This document shows positions 52,404 to 60,429 of a stretch of 64,000 nucleotides of DNA, in pieces. Source of the DNA: Anaerosalibacter sp. Marseille-P3206. Its GTDB lineage: Bacteria > Bacillota > Clostridia > Tissierellales > Sporanaerobacteraceae. The stretch covers positions 372,001-436,000 of the forward strand of contig NZ_FUHM01000002.1 in the NCBI RefSeq assembly GCF_900155565.1. Reading direction: 5' to 3'. Every line of letters begins with the position of its first letter. Within the stretch, counting starts at the first letter, position 1. The notes beneath the pieces are model-generated. The model did not search any database. It was not told where the DNA came from and was given only the letters and a program-made list of their open reading frames with translations. The position numbers were made by a program, and so were the translations under genes.

Positions 52404-52745
52404 ATTAACATCTAATTCATCACTATCAGACCAGAGCCTCTCCAAATTATAAAAGTCCCTGTCTTCTTTTTTGAATATATGAACAATAATATCACCGTAA
52501 TCTAATAAAACCCATGTAGAAGAATTATGTCCTTCTTTTTGGATTAGTATAAAACCAGCCTTAGCCATTTTTTCCTCTACTGCATCTGCAATAGCTGATA
52601 CCTGTACAGCAGAGTTTCCACTAGCAATTACAAAATAATCTCCGATACTTGAAAGTTTACTTATATTTAATACTTTTATATTAAAAGCTCTTTTATCATC
52701 ACAAGCTTTCACTATAATAGAAAGTCTCTTATCCAAATCTGTCAC
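52383..52745 (-). CDS. rsfS: Ribosomal silencing factor RsfS
   Basis: RsfS binds L14 on the large subunit and blocks subunit joining under starvation. The 120-residue protein has VLNISKLSSIGDYFVIASGNS, the WVLLDYGDIIVHIFKKEDRDFYNLERLW signature (shown here only as the key parts VLLDYGD and HIFKKEDR). The probable start is GTG 52745 about ten bases after GGGGG. It ends the group nadD-yqeK-lcp-rsfS, a conserved order. Confidence 0.95.
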   Translation of the reverse strand: MTDLDKRLSIIVKACDDKRAFNIKVLNISKLSSIGDYFVIASGNSAVQVSAIADAVEEKMAKAGFILIQKEGHNSSTWVLLDYGDIIVHIFKKEDRDFYNLERLWSDSDELDVNLLISQE

Positions 52746-52765
52746 CCTAAATACCCCCTACAGTA

Positions 52766-53734
52766 TTAGTTTTTTGATTCACCATCATTATTTTGACTAT
52801 CAATTTTCTCATTATCAACAGTTCTATGTTCTAAAAACATATTCTTAACTATTTCTTCTGTCTCTTCTTTATAAGGTATATAATATGATATGCCTTTGAT
52901 ATTTTTTGGTTCTCCAGGTATTGTAGCCATTTCCATATTCTCACTACTAAAGTCCTTTGCCTTAGTTGCATAAATCATTATTTGATCTAGCGGAATATTT
53001 GTATCGACGTATTTATAGTAAGTACTGATTATTTTAGGTATCTTTACAATGTTTCCTGGCTTTAAAGTTTGCTTCATGGTAGCTTTAATAAATTGTTGCT
53101 GTGCCTTTATTCTACCTATATCTTGCTCTTTATATCCCTTCCTAAATCTTAAAAATTGCATCGCCTTGTCACCATCTAATACTTGTCTTCCTTCTTTTAA
53201 ATGTATACGAAGTGGTGGATCTGCCACTAAATCCTCATAATTCATATCCATAGGCACGTCCACTTCTACCCCACCAATTAAATTCACGTACTCTTTAACA
53301 ATTTTGTAGTCTACCCTTACATAATAATCTAAATCAATTCCTAACAAATCTTTAACAGCTTTAATTGATAATTCTGGCCCACCATAAGCATGTGCATGGT
53401 TTATTTTCTCTTCATTTTTTCTACCTCTTATATACGCTCTTGTATCCCTAGGAATAGATAAAATTGAAATACCACCAGTTGATCTGTCAATTTTACACAA
53501 CATCATCGTATCAGATCTCTCTTTAGTATTTTTAGAAAGATCTTTAGTATCAATTCCTAATAGTAGAAAAGTCAAATCATCATTTTTTTCCTCAGCTATT
53601 TTGTCAAAAAAGGTTTCTTCTGTATCTGTGTCACTTTCAGCCTCTGTTTTTACAAAAAAGTGTACTACACCGCCATAAATGCAAGCAAATACTAAAAAAG
53701 AGATAAAAAAAGTTTTAAAAAATTTTTTCTTCAC
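52766..53734 (-). CDS. LytR-CpsA-Psr (LCP) family cell-wall ligase
   Basis: LCP proteins attach polymers such as teichoic acids or polysaccharides to peptidoglycan outside the membrane. The 322-residue protein has an N-terminal membrane anchor (FFKTFFISFLVFACIYGGVV), then the LCP core: LLGIDTKDL, RSDTMMLCKID, SILSIPRDTRAYIRG, HAHAYGGP and LRFRKGYKEQDIGRIKAQQQ with the conserved Arg residues. GTG start 53734 after a GAGTGAGG site inside the yqeK end. It is in the nadD-yqeK operon, a common place for it. Confidence 0.94.
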   Translation of the reverse strand: MKKKFFKTFFISFLVFACIYGGVVHFFVKTEAESDTDTEETFFDKIAEEKNDDLTFLLLGIDTKDLSKNTKERSDTMMLCKIDRSTGGISILSIPRDTRAYIRGRKNEEKINHAHAYGGPELSIKAVKDLLGIDLDYYVRVDYKIVKEYVNLIGGVEVDVPMDMNYEDLVADPPLRIHLKEGRQVLDGDKAMQFLRFRKGYKEQDIGRIKAQQQFIKATMKQTLKPGNIVKIPKIISTYYKYVDTNIPLDQIMIYATKAKDFSSENMEMATIPGEPKNIKGISYYIPYKEETEEIVKNMFLEHRTVDNEKIDSQNNDGESKN

Positions 53735-53740
53735 GTGACC

Positions 53741-54313
53741 TCACTCCAAATTCTTTTCTAATTTCAAATAGTTCCTAGCTTTTACTGTGTCTAAATGTAA
53801 CAAACTCCCACCATCAATTACATATTTAATTGTGTTGTCCATTGCCTTAATAATACTCTCGTTAAGGTCCTTAAAGGCCAACTGTCTTATTTCTTTTACC
53901 CCTTCAAATTCTCTATTTGGCTCAATATAATCTGCAATAAATACTATTTTTTCTAGCAAATTCATATTCTCTTTACCTGTGGTGTGAATTTTAATTGCAT
54001 TTAATATTTCCTCATCATTTACAAGATAAGTTCTTCTTGCAACTTCTGCACCTAAAGGTCCATGAATAAGCTTAGTATTGTATTTCATCACATTATCTAA
54101 AATTATACCAAAATCGATAGTCATTTTCAATAAATTTCTTTTTTCCTTGTATTTAGCACAATCATGTAATAGACCTGCTAATTCTGCTTTTCCCTCATCT
54201 ACACCATAGGTCTTTGCTAATTTAACACAAGTTTCCATAACCCCTATAGAATGTATGTATCTCTTTTCACTAATATCTTCATTAAGTTTTTTTAACATCC
54301 AATTTTCTATCAT
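53741..54313 (-). CDS. yqeK: YqeK-type HD domain diadenosine tetraphosphatase
   Basis: A 190-residue HD protein: RYIHSIGVMETCVKLAKTYG at the first His and LAGLLHDCAKYK at the HD pair; HGPLGAEVARR and AIKIHTTGKENM add metal ligands. YqeK family enzymes hydrolyse Ap4A to two ADP. It follows nadD by 17 bases, the standard pair. The end overlaps the ribosome site of the LCP gene. Confidence 0.94.
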   Translation of the reverse strand: MIENWMLKKLNEDISEKRYIHSIGVMETCVKLAKTYGVDEGKAELAGLLHDCAKYKEKRNLLKMTIDFGIILDNVMKYNTKLIHGPLGAEVARRTYLVNDEEILNAIKIHTTGKENMNLLEKIVFIADYIEPNREFEGVKEIRQLAFKDLNESIIKAMDNTIKYVIDGGSLLHLDTVKARNYLKLEKNLE

Positions 54314-54330
54314 ACTGAACTCTCCTTAAA

Positions 54331-54936
54331 CTATCTATAAAAATTATTTTTTCTTATGTATGTCTCTACACTATCGGGTACATAATACCTTATTGATTCT
54401 CCATTTTTTACTCTATTTCTTATATCAGTAGAAGATATTTCTATATAGGGTATAGATAATAGATAAACTGTCTCACCATATTTTTCATTTATCCTTCTTA
54501 CAGCATTATCTAACTCACTATTTGGAATACCTCTTCTCTTAGTAGTCACAAATTTGCATAGTGTTAAAAGTTCATCAGCATTTCTCCAACTAGTAATATT
54601 AACTAGAGAATCTGCTCCTGTAATAAAATAAAAAATAGAATCACTATATAAACTTTTTAAATATTTCATTGTATCTATTGTGTATGACACTCCTTCTTTT
54701 TTGATTTCCAAAGCCGATACTTGAAAATTTGGATTGTCAGTTGTAGCAAGCAATGTCATTTCATATCTATGAATTGGCTCTAAAACACTTTTGTTTTTTT
54801 TGTGAGGTGGTTCTCCAGTAGGTATAAACACCACTTTATCTAAATTCAATTGAATTCTAGTCTCTTCAGCCAATATTAAATGTCCTAAATGAATAGGATC
54901 AAAAGTACCACCCATTATGCCTATTTTTCTTTCCAT
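54331..54936 (-). CDS. nadD: Nicotinate-nucleotide adenylyltransferase
   Basis: NadD adenylates nicotinate mononucleotide in NAD synthesis. The 201-residue protein has the nucleotidyltransferase motif IMGGTFDPIHLGHLILAEE and C-terminal IEISSTDIRNRVKNG. PTGEPPHKKN matches the substrate-binding loop. It follows yhbY across a terminator, 37 bases apart. Confidence 0.97.
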   Translation of the reverse strand: MERKIGIMGGTFDPIHLGHLILAEETRIQLNLDKVVFIPTGEPPHKKNKSVLEPIHRYEMTLLATTDNPNFQVSALEIKKEGVSYTIDTMKYLKSLYSDSIFYFITGADSLVNITSWRNADELLTLCKFVTTKRRGIPNSELDNAVRRINEKYGETVYLLSIPYIEISSTDIRNRVKNGESIRYYVPDSVETYIRKNNFYR

Positions 54937-54948
54937 CTAAATCCCTCC

Positions 54949-54975
54949 AAAAAAAAGATTGGCTTTGCCAATCTT
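54949..54975 (-). terminator. Terminator after yhbY
   Basis: Perfect nine-base stem AAGATTGGC with complement (54955-54963, 54967-54975), three-base loop, then TTTTTTTT on the minus strand. Confidence 0.95.
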
Positions 54976-55264
54976 AAGGTAGTTCTATCTTCTTTTTATC
55001 TTTTGACTCCCTATATAAAACAAATTTGTTTCCTATACTTTGAACAAATTCAGAATTTGTCAATTCAGCTACTTCATTAGCTGCATCTTTTGCATTTAAG
55101 AAACTATTATTCAAAACATTTACCTTAATAATTTCCCTAGCTTCAAGGGCATCATCTACTTGCTTAATAAAATTATCATTAATTCCATTTTTACCTATTT
55201 GAAAAATAGGATCAATACCATTTGCAATACTCTTTAAATAACTTCTCTGTTTTCCTGTTAACAA
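54974..55264 (-). CDS. yhbY: YhbY (CRS1-YhbY/CRM) RNA-binding protein
   Basis: A 96-residue CRM-domain protein that binds pre-50S particles. It has LTGKQRSYLKSIANGIDPIF and QIGKNGINDNFIKQVDDALE, with the GKNG loop, and the end GNKFVLYRESKDKK. The gene follows the 60-residue Cys protein by 18 bases and is in the obgE group, a common place. Confidence 0.95.
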   Translation of the reverse strand: MLTGKQRSYLKSIANGIDPIFQIGKNGINDNFIKQVDDALEAREIIKVNVLNNSFLNAKDAANEVAELTNSEFVQSIGNKFVLYRESKDKKKIELP

Positions 55265-55282
55265 TAGTTACACTCCTTATAA

Positions 55283-55465
55283 TTATACTTCTACTTCAGT
55301 TCTTGATTTTCTTCTGTGAACTTCATATTCCTTGCTTCCTTTTTTCCAGCCAGTTCTATTTCTATCTTCTGGTACATAATTCTCATTTATAACCACTTCA
55401 TTCCTAGCTGGACAATAATAAGTAGGTTGATTTTCTTTGCAATTTCCACAGTTGAAGCACTCCAT
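55283..55465 (-). CDS. Small Cys-rich protein of unknown function
   Basis: Sixty residues, starting MECFNCGNCKENQPTYYC. Cys at 3, 6, 9 and 18 could hold a metal, most likely zinc; the rest is polar and charged, with a NRTGWKKGSKEYEVHRRK stretch. I do not recognise the family. It lies between obgE (23 bases) and yhbY (18 bases), so it is probably a genuine operon member; the ATG follows a suitable GGAGG-type site. Confidence 0.75.
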   Translation of the reverse strand: MECFNCGNCKENQPTYYCPARNEVVINENYVPEDRNRTGWKKGSKEYEVHRRKSRTEVEV

Positions 55466-55488
55466 TTTTATCCTAAACCTCCATTTTA

Positions 55489-56763
55489 TTATTCAAAAAA
55501 TTCAAATTCATATCCACAAATATAAACAGGATCATTTTCTGCAACTCCTAGCCTTTTGAGCTCATCTATTATTCCCTTCCTCCTCAATGTGTTTTGAAAG
55601 TATCTTAATGAATCTATATCATCAAAATTTGTAGAATATAAAACTTTTTCAATAAAATCGCCTTCCACAATGAATTTTCCATCTTCAACTCTTACAATTA
55701 TATCATCTACTTCTTCTTCAACTTCATCATATTCTATAGGTTCATCAAAAGTTTCGTATGAAGTTTCTATAGTTGAAAGCTTATCCCATATAGCATACTT
55801 AAGGGCACTTACACCTTCTCCAGTAGCAGCTGAAATAGGATAAATCTCATATCCTTGTTTTGCTAATTCTTTTTTCATACTATCATACCATTCTTTAGAT
55901 GTTTCTATATCCATTTTGTTGGCAACAACTATTTGAGGTTTTTCCGATAATTTTTCGCTATATTTTACCAACTCCTCATTTATCTTATAAAAATCTTCAA
56001 TTGGATTTCTTCCATCTATACCCGAAGCATCAATTAGGTGAACTATCAACTTAGTCCTCTCAACATGACGAAGAAACTCATGTCCTAATCCAGCACCTTG
56101 ATGGGCACCTTCTATAAGCCCTGGTATATCGGCAATCACAAAGCTCTTACCTTCTTCAATCCTCACTACACCTAAATTAGGTTTTAGGGTAGTAAATGGA
56201 TAGTTTGCTATCTTAGGTTTTGCAGCTGACAAAAATGAAAGTAAAGTTGATTTACCTACATTAGGAAAGCCTACTAAACCTACATCTGCAATAAGCTTTA
56301 ATTCTAGTAATATAGTTCTTTCTTCACCTTTTTCTCCTGCCTCGGCAAACCTAGGAGCTTGCCTAGTAGAAGTAGCAAACTTAGCATTACCTCTACCACC
56401 TTTACCACCTTTAACTATAGTAAAACTTTCACCATCTTCTTTTAAATCTACTATTACTTTTCCTGAATCCTTATCTTTTACAATAGTTCCTCGTGGTACT
56501 TTAAGTATTAAATCATTTCCCTTTTTACCATATTGTTTTTTAGTTCTTCCATTTTCACCATTCTCTGCTTGATAGTGTTTTTTGTATTTAAAATCCATTA
56601 ATGTTCTTATACCATCATCAACGACTAGTATAATACTTCCACCGTTACCACCATCTCCACCAAAAGGGCCTCCTGATGGTTCAAACTTTTCTCTTCTAAA
56701 GGCAACGGCTCCATCTCCGCCTTTTCCCGCTTTTACTTGTATCTTTGCTATATCTACAAACAT
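55489..56763 (-). CDS. obgE: GTPase ObgE/CgtA
   Basis: Obg GTPase, needed for 50S maturation and, in B. subtilis, for sporulation signalling. The 424-residue protein has the Gly-rich Obg fold (MFVDIAKIQVKAGKGGDGAV, then GGDGGNGGSIILVVDDGIRT), G domain GLVGFPNVGKSTLLSFLSAA, DIPGLIEGAHQGAGLG and VANKMDIE, and a C-terminal OCT domain ending YICGYEFEFFE. It follows spo0B by 86 bases as in the B. subtilis rplU-prp-rpmA-spo0B-obg order. Confidence 0.98.
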   Translation of the reverse strand: MFVDIAKIQVKAGKGGDGAVAFRREKFEPSGGPFGGDGGNGGSIILVVDDGIRTLMDFKYKKHYQAENGENGRTKKQYGKKGNDLILKVPRGTIVKDKDSGKVIVDLKEDGESFTIVKGGKGGRGNAKFATSTRQAPRFAEAGEKGEERTILLELKLIADVGLVGFPNVGKSTLLSFLSAAKPKIANYPFTTLKPNLGVVRIEEGKSFVIADIPGLIEGAHQGAGLGHEFLRHVERTKLIVHLIDASGIDGRNPIEDFYKINEELVKYSEKLSEKPQIVVANKMDIETSKEWYDSMKKELAKQGYEIYPISAATGEGVSALKYAIWDKLSTIETSYETFDEPIEYDEVEEEVDDIIVRVEDGKFIVEGDFIEKVLYSTNFDDIDSLRYFQNTLRRKGIIDELKRLGVAENDPVYICGYEFEFFE

Positions 56764-56849
56764 AATATCATCCTATCCCACTCTTCTTATTCTCAATAAT
56801 TTTATTATACCAATTCTTATAGGCCTGTCAATATATTAATTGGCTTATT

Positions 56850-57323
56850 TTAAGGTCTAATAGTAAAGGCATAAGTTGAACTTGATTTATTTTTCCCTAC
56901 AAATAAAAATCTTATACTATCTTCAAATTCTTCCACTTCAATATTAATTATACCGACATCATCACTATCCATAAAGCCTTTAAAAATACAATCTAAGTCA
57001 TCTAATATTTCTTTCTCATTATCTATAAGTCTTAAGTCATAATCAGTATGATTGTTTACTTTTATTATTATTTCATGTTCTAAATCATCTAATTCTCTAA
57101 CCATCCTATCTAGATATACACTTACATGAAATAACGACAGATTATATATATTACTTAAACTCATATTTAAACTTATTACTTTATTTATACTATCAATAGC
57201 TTCATTTGTCTTCCCAAGTTGAATATATGCATATACTATTTGAAAATAGTTCATAAAATCATGTCTTTGACCCCTAAGACTTTCTTTTATATAAGCAATA
57301 TAATCCATTTTCCCCTTTTGCAC
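56850..57323 (-). CDS. Spo0B-like sporulation phosphotransferase
   Basis: A 157-residue protein with the Spo0B H-box pattern: SLRGQRHDFMNYFQIVYAYI, with the likely phosphoacceptor His at residue 21, followed by QLGKTNEAIDSINKVI. The C-terminal part (about 75-157) resembles a degenerate histidine-kinase ATPase fold but has no ATP-binding motif. Spo0B passes phosphate between Spo0F and Spo0A in Bacillus; whether it does so here is not known. It is shorter than B. subtilis Spo0B (192). The start is GTG 57323, six bases after AAGGAGG. Its place between rpmA and obgE matches B. subtilis. Confidence 0.85.
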   Translation of the reverse strand: MQKGKMDYIAYIKESLRGQRHDFMNYFQIVYAYIQLGKTNEAIDSINKVISLNMSLSNIYNLSLFHVSVYLDRMVRELDDLEHEIIIKVNNHTDYDLRLIDNEKEILDDLDCIFKGFMDSDDVGIINIEVEEFEDSIRFLFVGKNKSSSTYAFTIRP

Positions 57324-57371
57324 ATTATTCCTCCTTGTTTTGAACTAAACCAGCTAAAAACACATTAAGAC

Positions 57372-57398
57372 AAAAAAAGCTTACCTTTGTGGTAAGCT
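57372..57398 (-). terminator. Terminator after rpmA
   Basis: Perfect stem AGCTTACC/GGTAAGCT (57378-57385, 57391-57398), loop of five, T run of seven on the minus strand. It separates the ribosomal genes from spo0B-obgE. Confidence 0.94.
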
Positions 57399-57408
57399 AT
57401 AATTTCGA

Positions 57409-57699
57409 CTATGCTAGTTCTTCAACTGGATATACACTAACTTGTTTTTTATCTTTACCTTTTCTTTCAAAAGTAACTACACCATCTACTTTTGCAAATA
57501 AAGTATCGTCACTGCCTCTACCTACATTTTCACCAGGATGAATTCTAGTTCCTCTTTGGCGTACAAGAATATTTCCAGCTAATACAAGTTGTCCGTCTCC
57601 TCTTTTTACGCCCAGCCTTTTTGATTCACTATCACGGCCGTTTCTTGAACTACCTACTCCTTTTTTATGAGCAAATAACTGTAAATTTAATTTTATCAT
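57409..57699 (-). CDS. rpmA: 50S ribosomal protein L27 (with cleavable N-terminal extension)
   Basis: L27 lies near the peptidyl transferase centre. The protein from ATG 57699 is 96 residues; its start [18 protein letters not shown] carries the Firmicute-type extension that the protease Prp removes, expected after Phe9 to expose AHKKG. The rest is standard ([18 protein letters not shown]). A GTG/ATG-like upstream in-frame start exists (57717) but lies within the prp stop region and would ruin the cleavage motif. prp is directly upstream. Confidence 0.97.
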   Translation of the reverse strand: MIKLNLQLFAHKKGVGSSRNGRDSESKRLGVKRGDGQLVLAGNILVRQRGTRIHPGENVGRGSDDTLFAKVDGVVTFERKGKDKKQVSVYPVEELA

Positions 57700-57703
57700 C
57701 TCT

Positions 57704-58051
57704 TTACACCTCCCCATATCTGAGAGTAATATATTTTGGGTAACTTTCGATCAAAGCTTTTATTCCAACTTCCATTGTCTTTAGTATAATATTTGCATCG
57801 TAAATCTGTTTTTCAGGAAGATTCCTTGGAATAGAAACTTCTAGTATTCCTTTTTTCTCATCAATATTATAATCAATATTATTTTCATCAATTTTACTTA
57901 CTTCATTTAGTGCAATCAATGTAGTCTGTACAAGCATAGAAATAGCTGCACACACTATATCGTTTCCACTTGTTGAATATCCAGCATGGCCTTCAACAGT
58001 ATATTTAAAAATACTGCCATTAACATCTTTATATAATGTAATTCTAGTCAT
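57704..58051 (-). CDS. prp: Ribosomal-processing cysteine protease Prp (YsxB)
   Basis: Prp cleaves the N-terminal extension of L27. The 115-residue protein has the catalytic His in [20 protein letters not shown] (H22) and Cys (C34) in the same stretch, at the exact positions known for the family. It lies between rplU (five bases) and rpmA, the usual place. Presence of both enzyme and substrate motif supports the annotation of each. Confidence 0.95.
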   Translation of the reverse strand: MTRITLYKDVNGSIFKYTVEGHAGYSTSGNDIVCAAISMLVQTTLIALNEVSKIDENNIDYNIDEKKGILEVSIPRNLPEKQIYDANIILKTMEVGIKALIESYPKYITLRYGEV

Positions 58052-58056
58052 TTCAA

Positions 58057-58368
58057 TTAACCTAATATCTTTTCAACTTTTACCTTTGTATAAGGTTGAC
58101 GATGACCTTGTTTCTTTCTGTAATCTTTCTTTGATTTGTATCTAAAAACAACTACTTTCTTTCCTTTTCCTTGTTCTAAAACAGTTCCTTCTACTTTAGC
58201 ACCTTCAACATAAGGTTTTCCAACAACTACATCATTTTCTTTTGAAACAAAAAGAACTTTATCAAAAGCTACTTTTTCTCCTTCAGAATGATTTAGTTTT
58301 TCAACAAAGATTGTATCTCCTTCTTGAACCCTATATTGTTTTCCTCCTGTTTCTATTACAGCATACAT
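58057..58368 (-). CDS. rplU: 50S ribosomal protein L21
   Basis: A 103-residue L21 protein: [18 protein letters not shown] at the start and [39 protein letters not shown] later. It assembles on 23S rRNA. It heads rplU-prp-rpmA, behind a strong promoter and a structured leader that is likely autoregulatory. Confidence 0.98.
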   Translation of the reverse strand: MYAVIETGGKQYRVQEGDTIFVEKLNHSEGEKVAFDKVLFVSKENDVVVGKPYVEGAKVEGTVLEQGKGKKVVVFRYKSKKDYRKKQGHRQPYTKVKVEKILG

Positions 58369-58387
58369 TTATATTGCACCTCCTCTA

Positions 58388-58448
58388 TCCAGTCTCGCCA
58401 ATGTTAGGTGACTATGCTTTAAAACCCACATTGTGCGGCTACCTACAG
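58388..58448 (-). ncRNA. Ribosomal protein L21 leader (structured 5' leader)
   Basis: The transcript start is predicted near 58448. TAGGT (58441-58445) can pair with ACCTA (58405-58409), enclosing GCCGCAC-AAT-GTGGG, which can form its own stem; TTGGCGAGACTGG follows near 58390. These pieces fit the L21 leader found ahead of rplU in Firmicutes, which is thought to bind the protein and control expression. Recognised by eye only. Confidence 0.65.
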
Positions 58449-58454
58449 ACTTAG

Positions 58455-58483
58455 ATTTTATCAAATTCACATTTATTTGTCAA
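58455..58483 (-). promoter_or_regulatory. Promoter of rplU-prp-rpmA
   Basis: Perfect TTGACA (58478-58483), 17-base spacer, TAAAAT (58455-58460). The -35 box overlaps the end of the upstream RNase gene. Confidence 0.85.
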
Positions 58484-59706
58484 TCATTAAATTCAATTAT
58501 TTTTCCTGTTCCTTTACAATAAGGACATAGTTGAGCAAAATTCCATGAAAGTCTGTTTCTAACTTTTTTTCTAGTCATCTCAACCAATCCCAATTTTGTA
58601 ATGCCAAACACATTAGATTTAGTCCTATCTTTCTTAAGTTCTTTATCTAATTTATTTAATACTATTTTAATATCTTCTTCATCATCCATATCTATAAAAT
58701 CTATTATTATTATTCCACCTATATCTCTAAGTCTTAATTGTCTTGCTATTTCCTCAGTTGCTTCTAAATTAGTCTTTACTATAGTCTCTTCTAAACTTAA
58801 ATTCCCAATATATTTACCAGTATTTACATCAATAGAAGTCAAAGCCTCAGTTTCATCAATGACAATATATCCACCACATTCTAAGGGGATTTCTCTGTTA
58901 AATATATTTTTAATTTTCTCCTTTACATTGAATATCTGAAAAATATCTTCTTTATCTCTCAGTTCAACCCTATCATTCAATTCTGGTGAAATATATTCTA
59001 GCAATTCAATTATGCTTTCATATTTATCCTTATCATTAACAATCATTTTGTCAGTTGGATTTACAAAAACATCCCTAACAATCTTATGAATCATACCTAT
59101 TTCCCTATAAACCAGTTTAGGTGTAGGGGCAAAATGTCTTTCTCTATCTATTTTATTGTATATATTTATCAATAAGTTTAAATCCTTTTCTATTGATTCC
59201 CTATCTACATCTTTTGCAGCAGTTCTCATGATAAACCCCATCTGATCTTTTTTAATCTCATTGCCAATTTCTGTAAGTCTATTATTTTCCTGAGGATTAG
59301 TAATCTTCCTAGAAACTGATATCTTGCTAGAATAGGGAGTTAAAACAACATACCTACCAGGAAGAGTTAAATGGGTAGTTATTTTAGGTCCTTTGCTGCC
59401 TATAGCTTCTTTAATTACTTGTACTATTATTTCATCTCCACATTTTATTATATCATTTATAGAAACATTTTTGATGTCTACATTTTTAGGCAATGCATCC
59501 TTTATATATAAATAAGCATTCTTGCCTACACCTATATCTACAAAAGCAGCTTCCATACCTGGAAGTACATTTATTACCCTGCCTCTATAAATATTCCCTA
59601 ATATTTTTTTTTCCTCTACCTCAATATAGCATTCTACCAGCTTTTCTTCTTCCAATATTGCTATATGATTTTTTTCTCCTCTAACGTCTATTAATATATT
59701 TTTCAT
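58480..59706 (-). CDS. rng: Ribonuclease E/G family protein
   Basis: A 408-residue RNase G-type endoribonuclease. The S1-like domain has ILGNIYRGRVINVLPGMEAA and VDIGVGKNAYLYIKDA; the 5' sensor and DNase I-like domain hold ALTSIDVNTGKYIG and GGIIIIDFIDMDDEEDIKIV, with the metal-binding Asp residues; LCPYCKGTGKI gives the zinc link CPxC near the C terminus. The long RNase E scaffold tail is absent. It follows the TIGR03936 gene by 15 bases, a conserved clostridial arrangement. Confidence 0.94.
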   Translation of the reverse strand: MKNILIDVRGEKNHIAILEEEKLVECYIEVEEKKILGNIYRGRVINVLPGMEAAFVDIGVGKNAYLYIKDALPKNVDIKNVSINDIIKCGDEIIVQVIKEAIGSKGPKITTHLTLPGRYVVLTPYSSKISVSRKITNPQENNRLTEIGNEIKKDQMGFIMRTAAKDVDRESIEKDLNLLINIYNKIDRERHFAPTPKLVYREIGMIHKIVRDVFVNPTDKMIVNDKDKYESIIELLEYISPELNDRVELRDKEDIFQIFNVKEKIKNIFNREIPLECGGYIVIDETEALTSIDVNTGKYIGNLSLEETIVKTNLEATEEIARQLRLRDIGGIIIIDFIDMDDEEDIKIVLNKLDKELKKDRTKSNVFGITKLGLVEMTRKKVRNRLSWNFAQLCPYCKGTGKIIEFND

Positions 59707-59721
59707 AATATCTCTCCTTAT

Positions 59722-60429
59722 TTAAAGGGGACTTACTATTTTGTTTTCCTCTTCAGTGTATAAATCGACTCTGTGTATCTTTATAGAATCATCTATTATT
59801 TTTAGGCCAGTATACTCAGCTAACCCCTTAAGAAAATCTGTTGGTTTTAAATTTCCACTATCACCTGTTTTAAGAAGTACATTTAATTTTACAACATTAT
59901 TATCTATAGCCTTTAAGATAACATTTCCTATTTGTGGTCTTATATTTACTTCTCTTTCAATTAGCTTTTTTCTTTTTCTTTTCTCTTTTTTAATTATTAT
60001 GCTCTCTTCTGATAAAAATGACTTCATCACTTCTTCAAGTTTTTCTTGAGTCATTTCCTCATTACCGATTTCAAACTGTATATTATAGTATCCCCATCTT
60101 ATCAATGATGAAATAGATCTATTATCCTCAGTATATTTTGCATCCAATATTCTAACATTATCAGGTAACACTCCATTCATTCTTTCAATAAATGTTTCAA
60201 CAGGAATACTCTTTTCAAGCTCAATGTCCATATACTCACCTTGACTTGATATTCCTAAGGAAAGAGCAGAAGCTATAGAAAACTTTGGATGAGGATTGAA
60301 TCCTTCAGAATAGGCAATAGGAATATCAGCCATTCTAAACATCCTTTGAAAAAACCTCATAGTATCAAGATGGGATATATATTTTAAATAATTTTCTTTA
60401 GTAAATTTAACTCTCAAAATCAATTGCAA
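59722..60429 (-). CDS. TIGR03936 (DUF2344) radical SAM-associated protein
   Basis: A 235-residue protein of the DUF2344/TIGR03936 family: LRVKFTKENYLKYISHLDTM, FRMADIPIAYSEGFNPHPKF and SIASALSLGISSQGEYMDIE are typical. It has no cluster motif itself. Its partner, the radical SAM protein encoded just upstream, overlaps it by ten bases, so they probably work together. The pair occurs near rng and rplU in many Clostridia; the substrate is unknown, though an RNA-modification role is often supposed from neighbours. Confidence 0.9.
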   Translation of the reverse strand: MQLILRVKFTKENYLKYISHLDTMRFFQRMFRMADIPIAYSEGFNPHPKFSIASALSLGISSQGEYMDIELEKSIPVETFIERMNGVLPDNVRILDAKYTEDNRSISSLIRWGYYNIQFEIGNEEMTQEKLEEVMKSFLSEESIIIKKEKRKRKKLIEREVNIRPQIGNVILKAIDNNVVKLNVLLKTGDSGNLKPTDFLKGLAEYTGLKIIDDSIKIHRVDLYTEEENKIVSPL

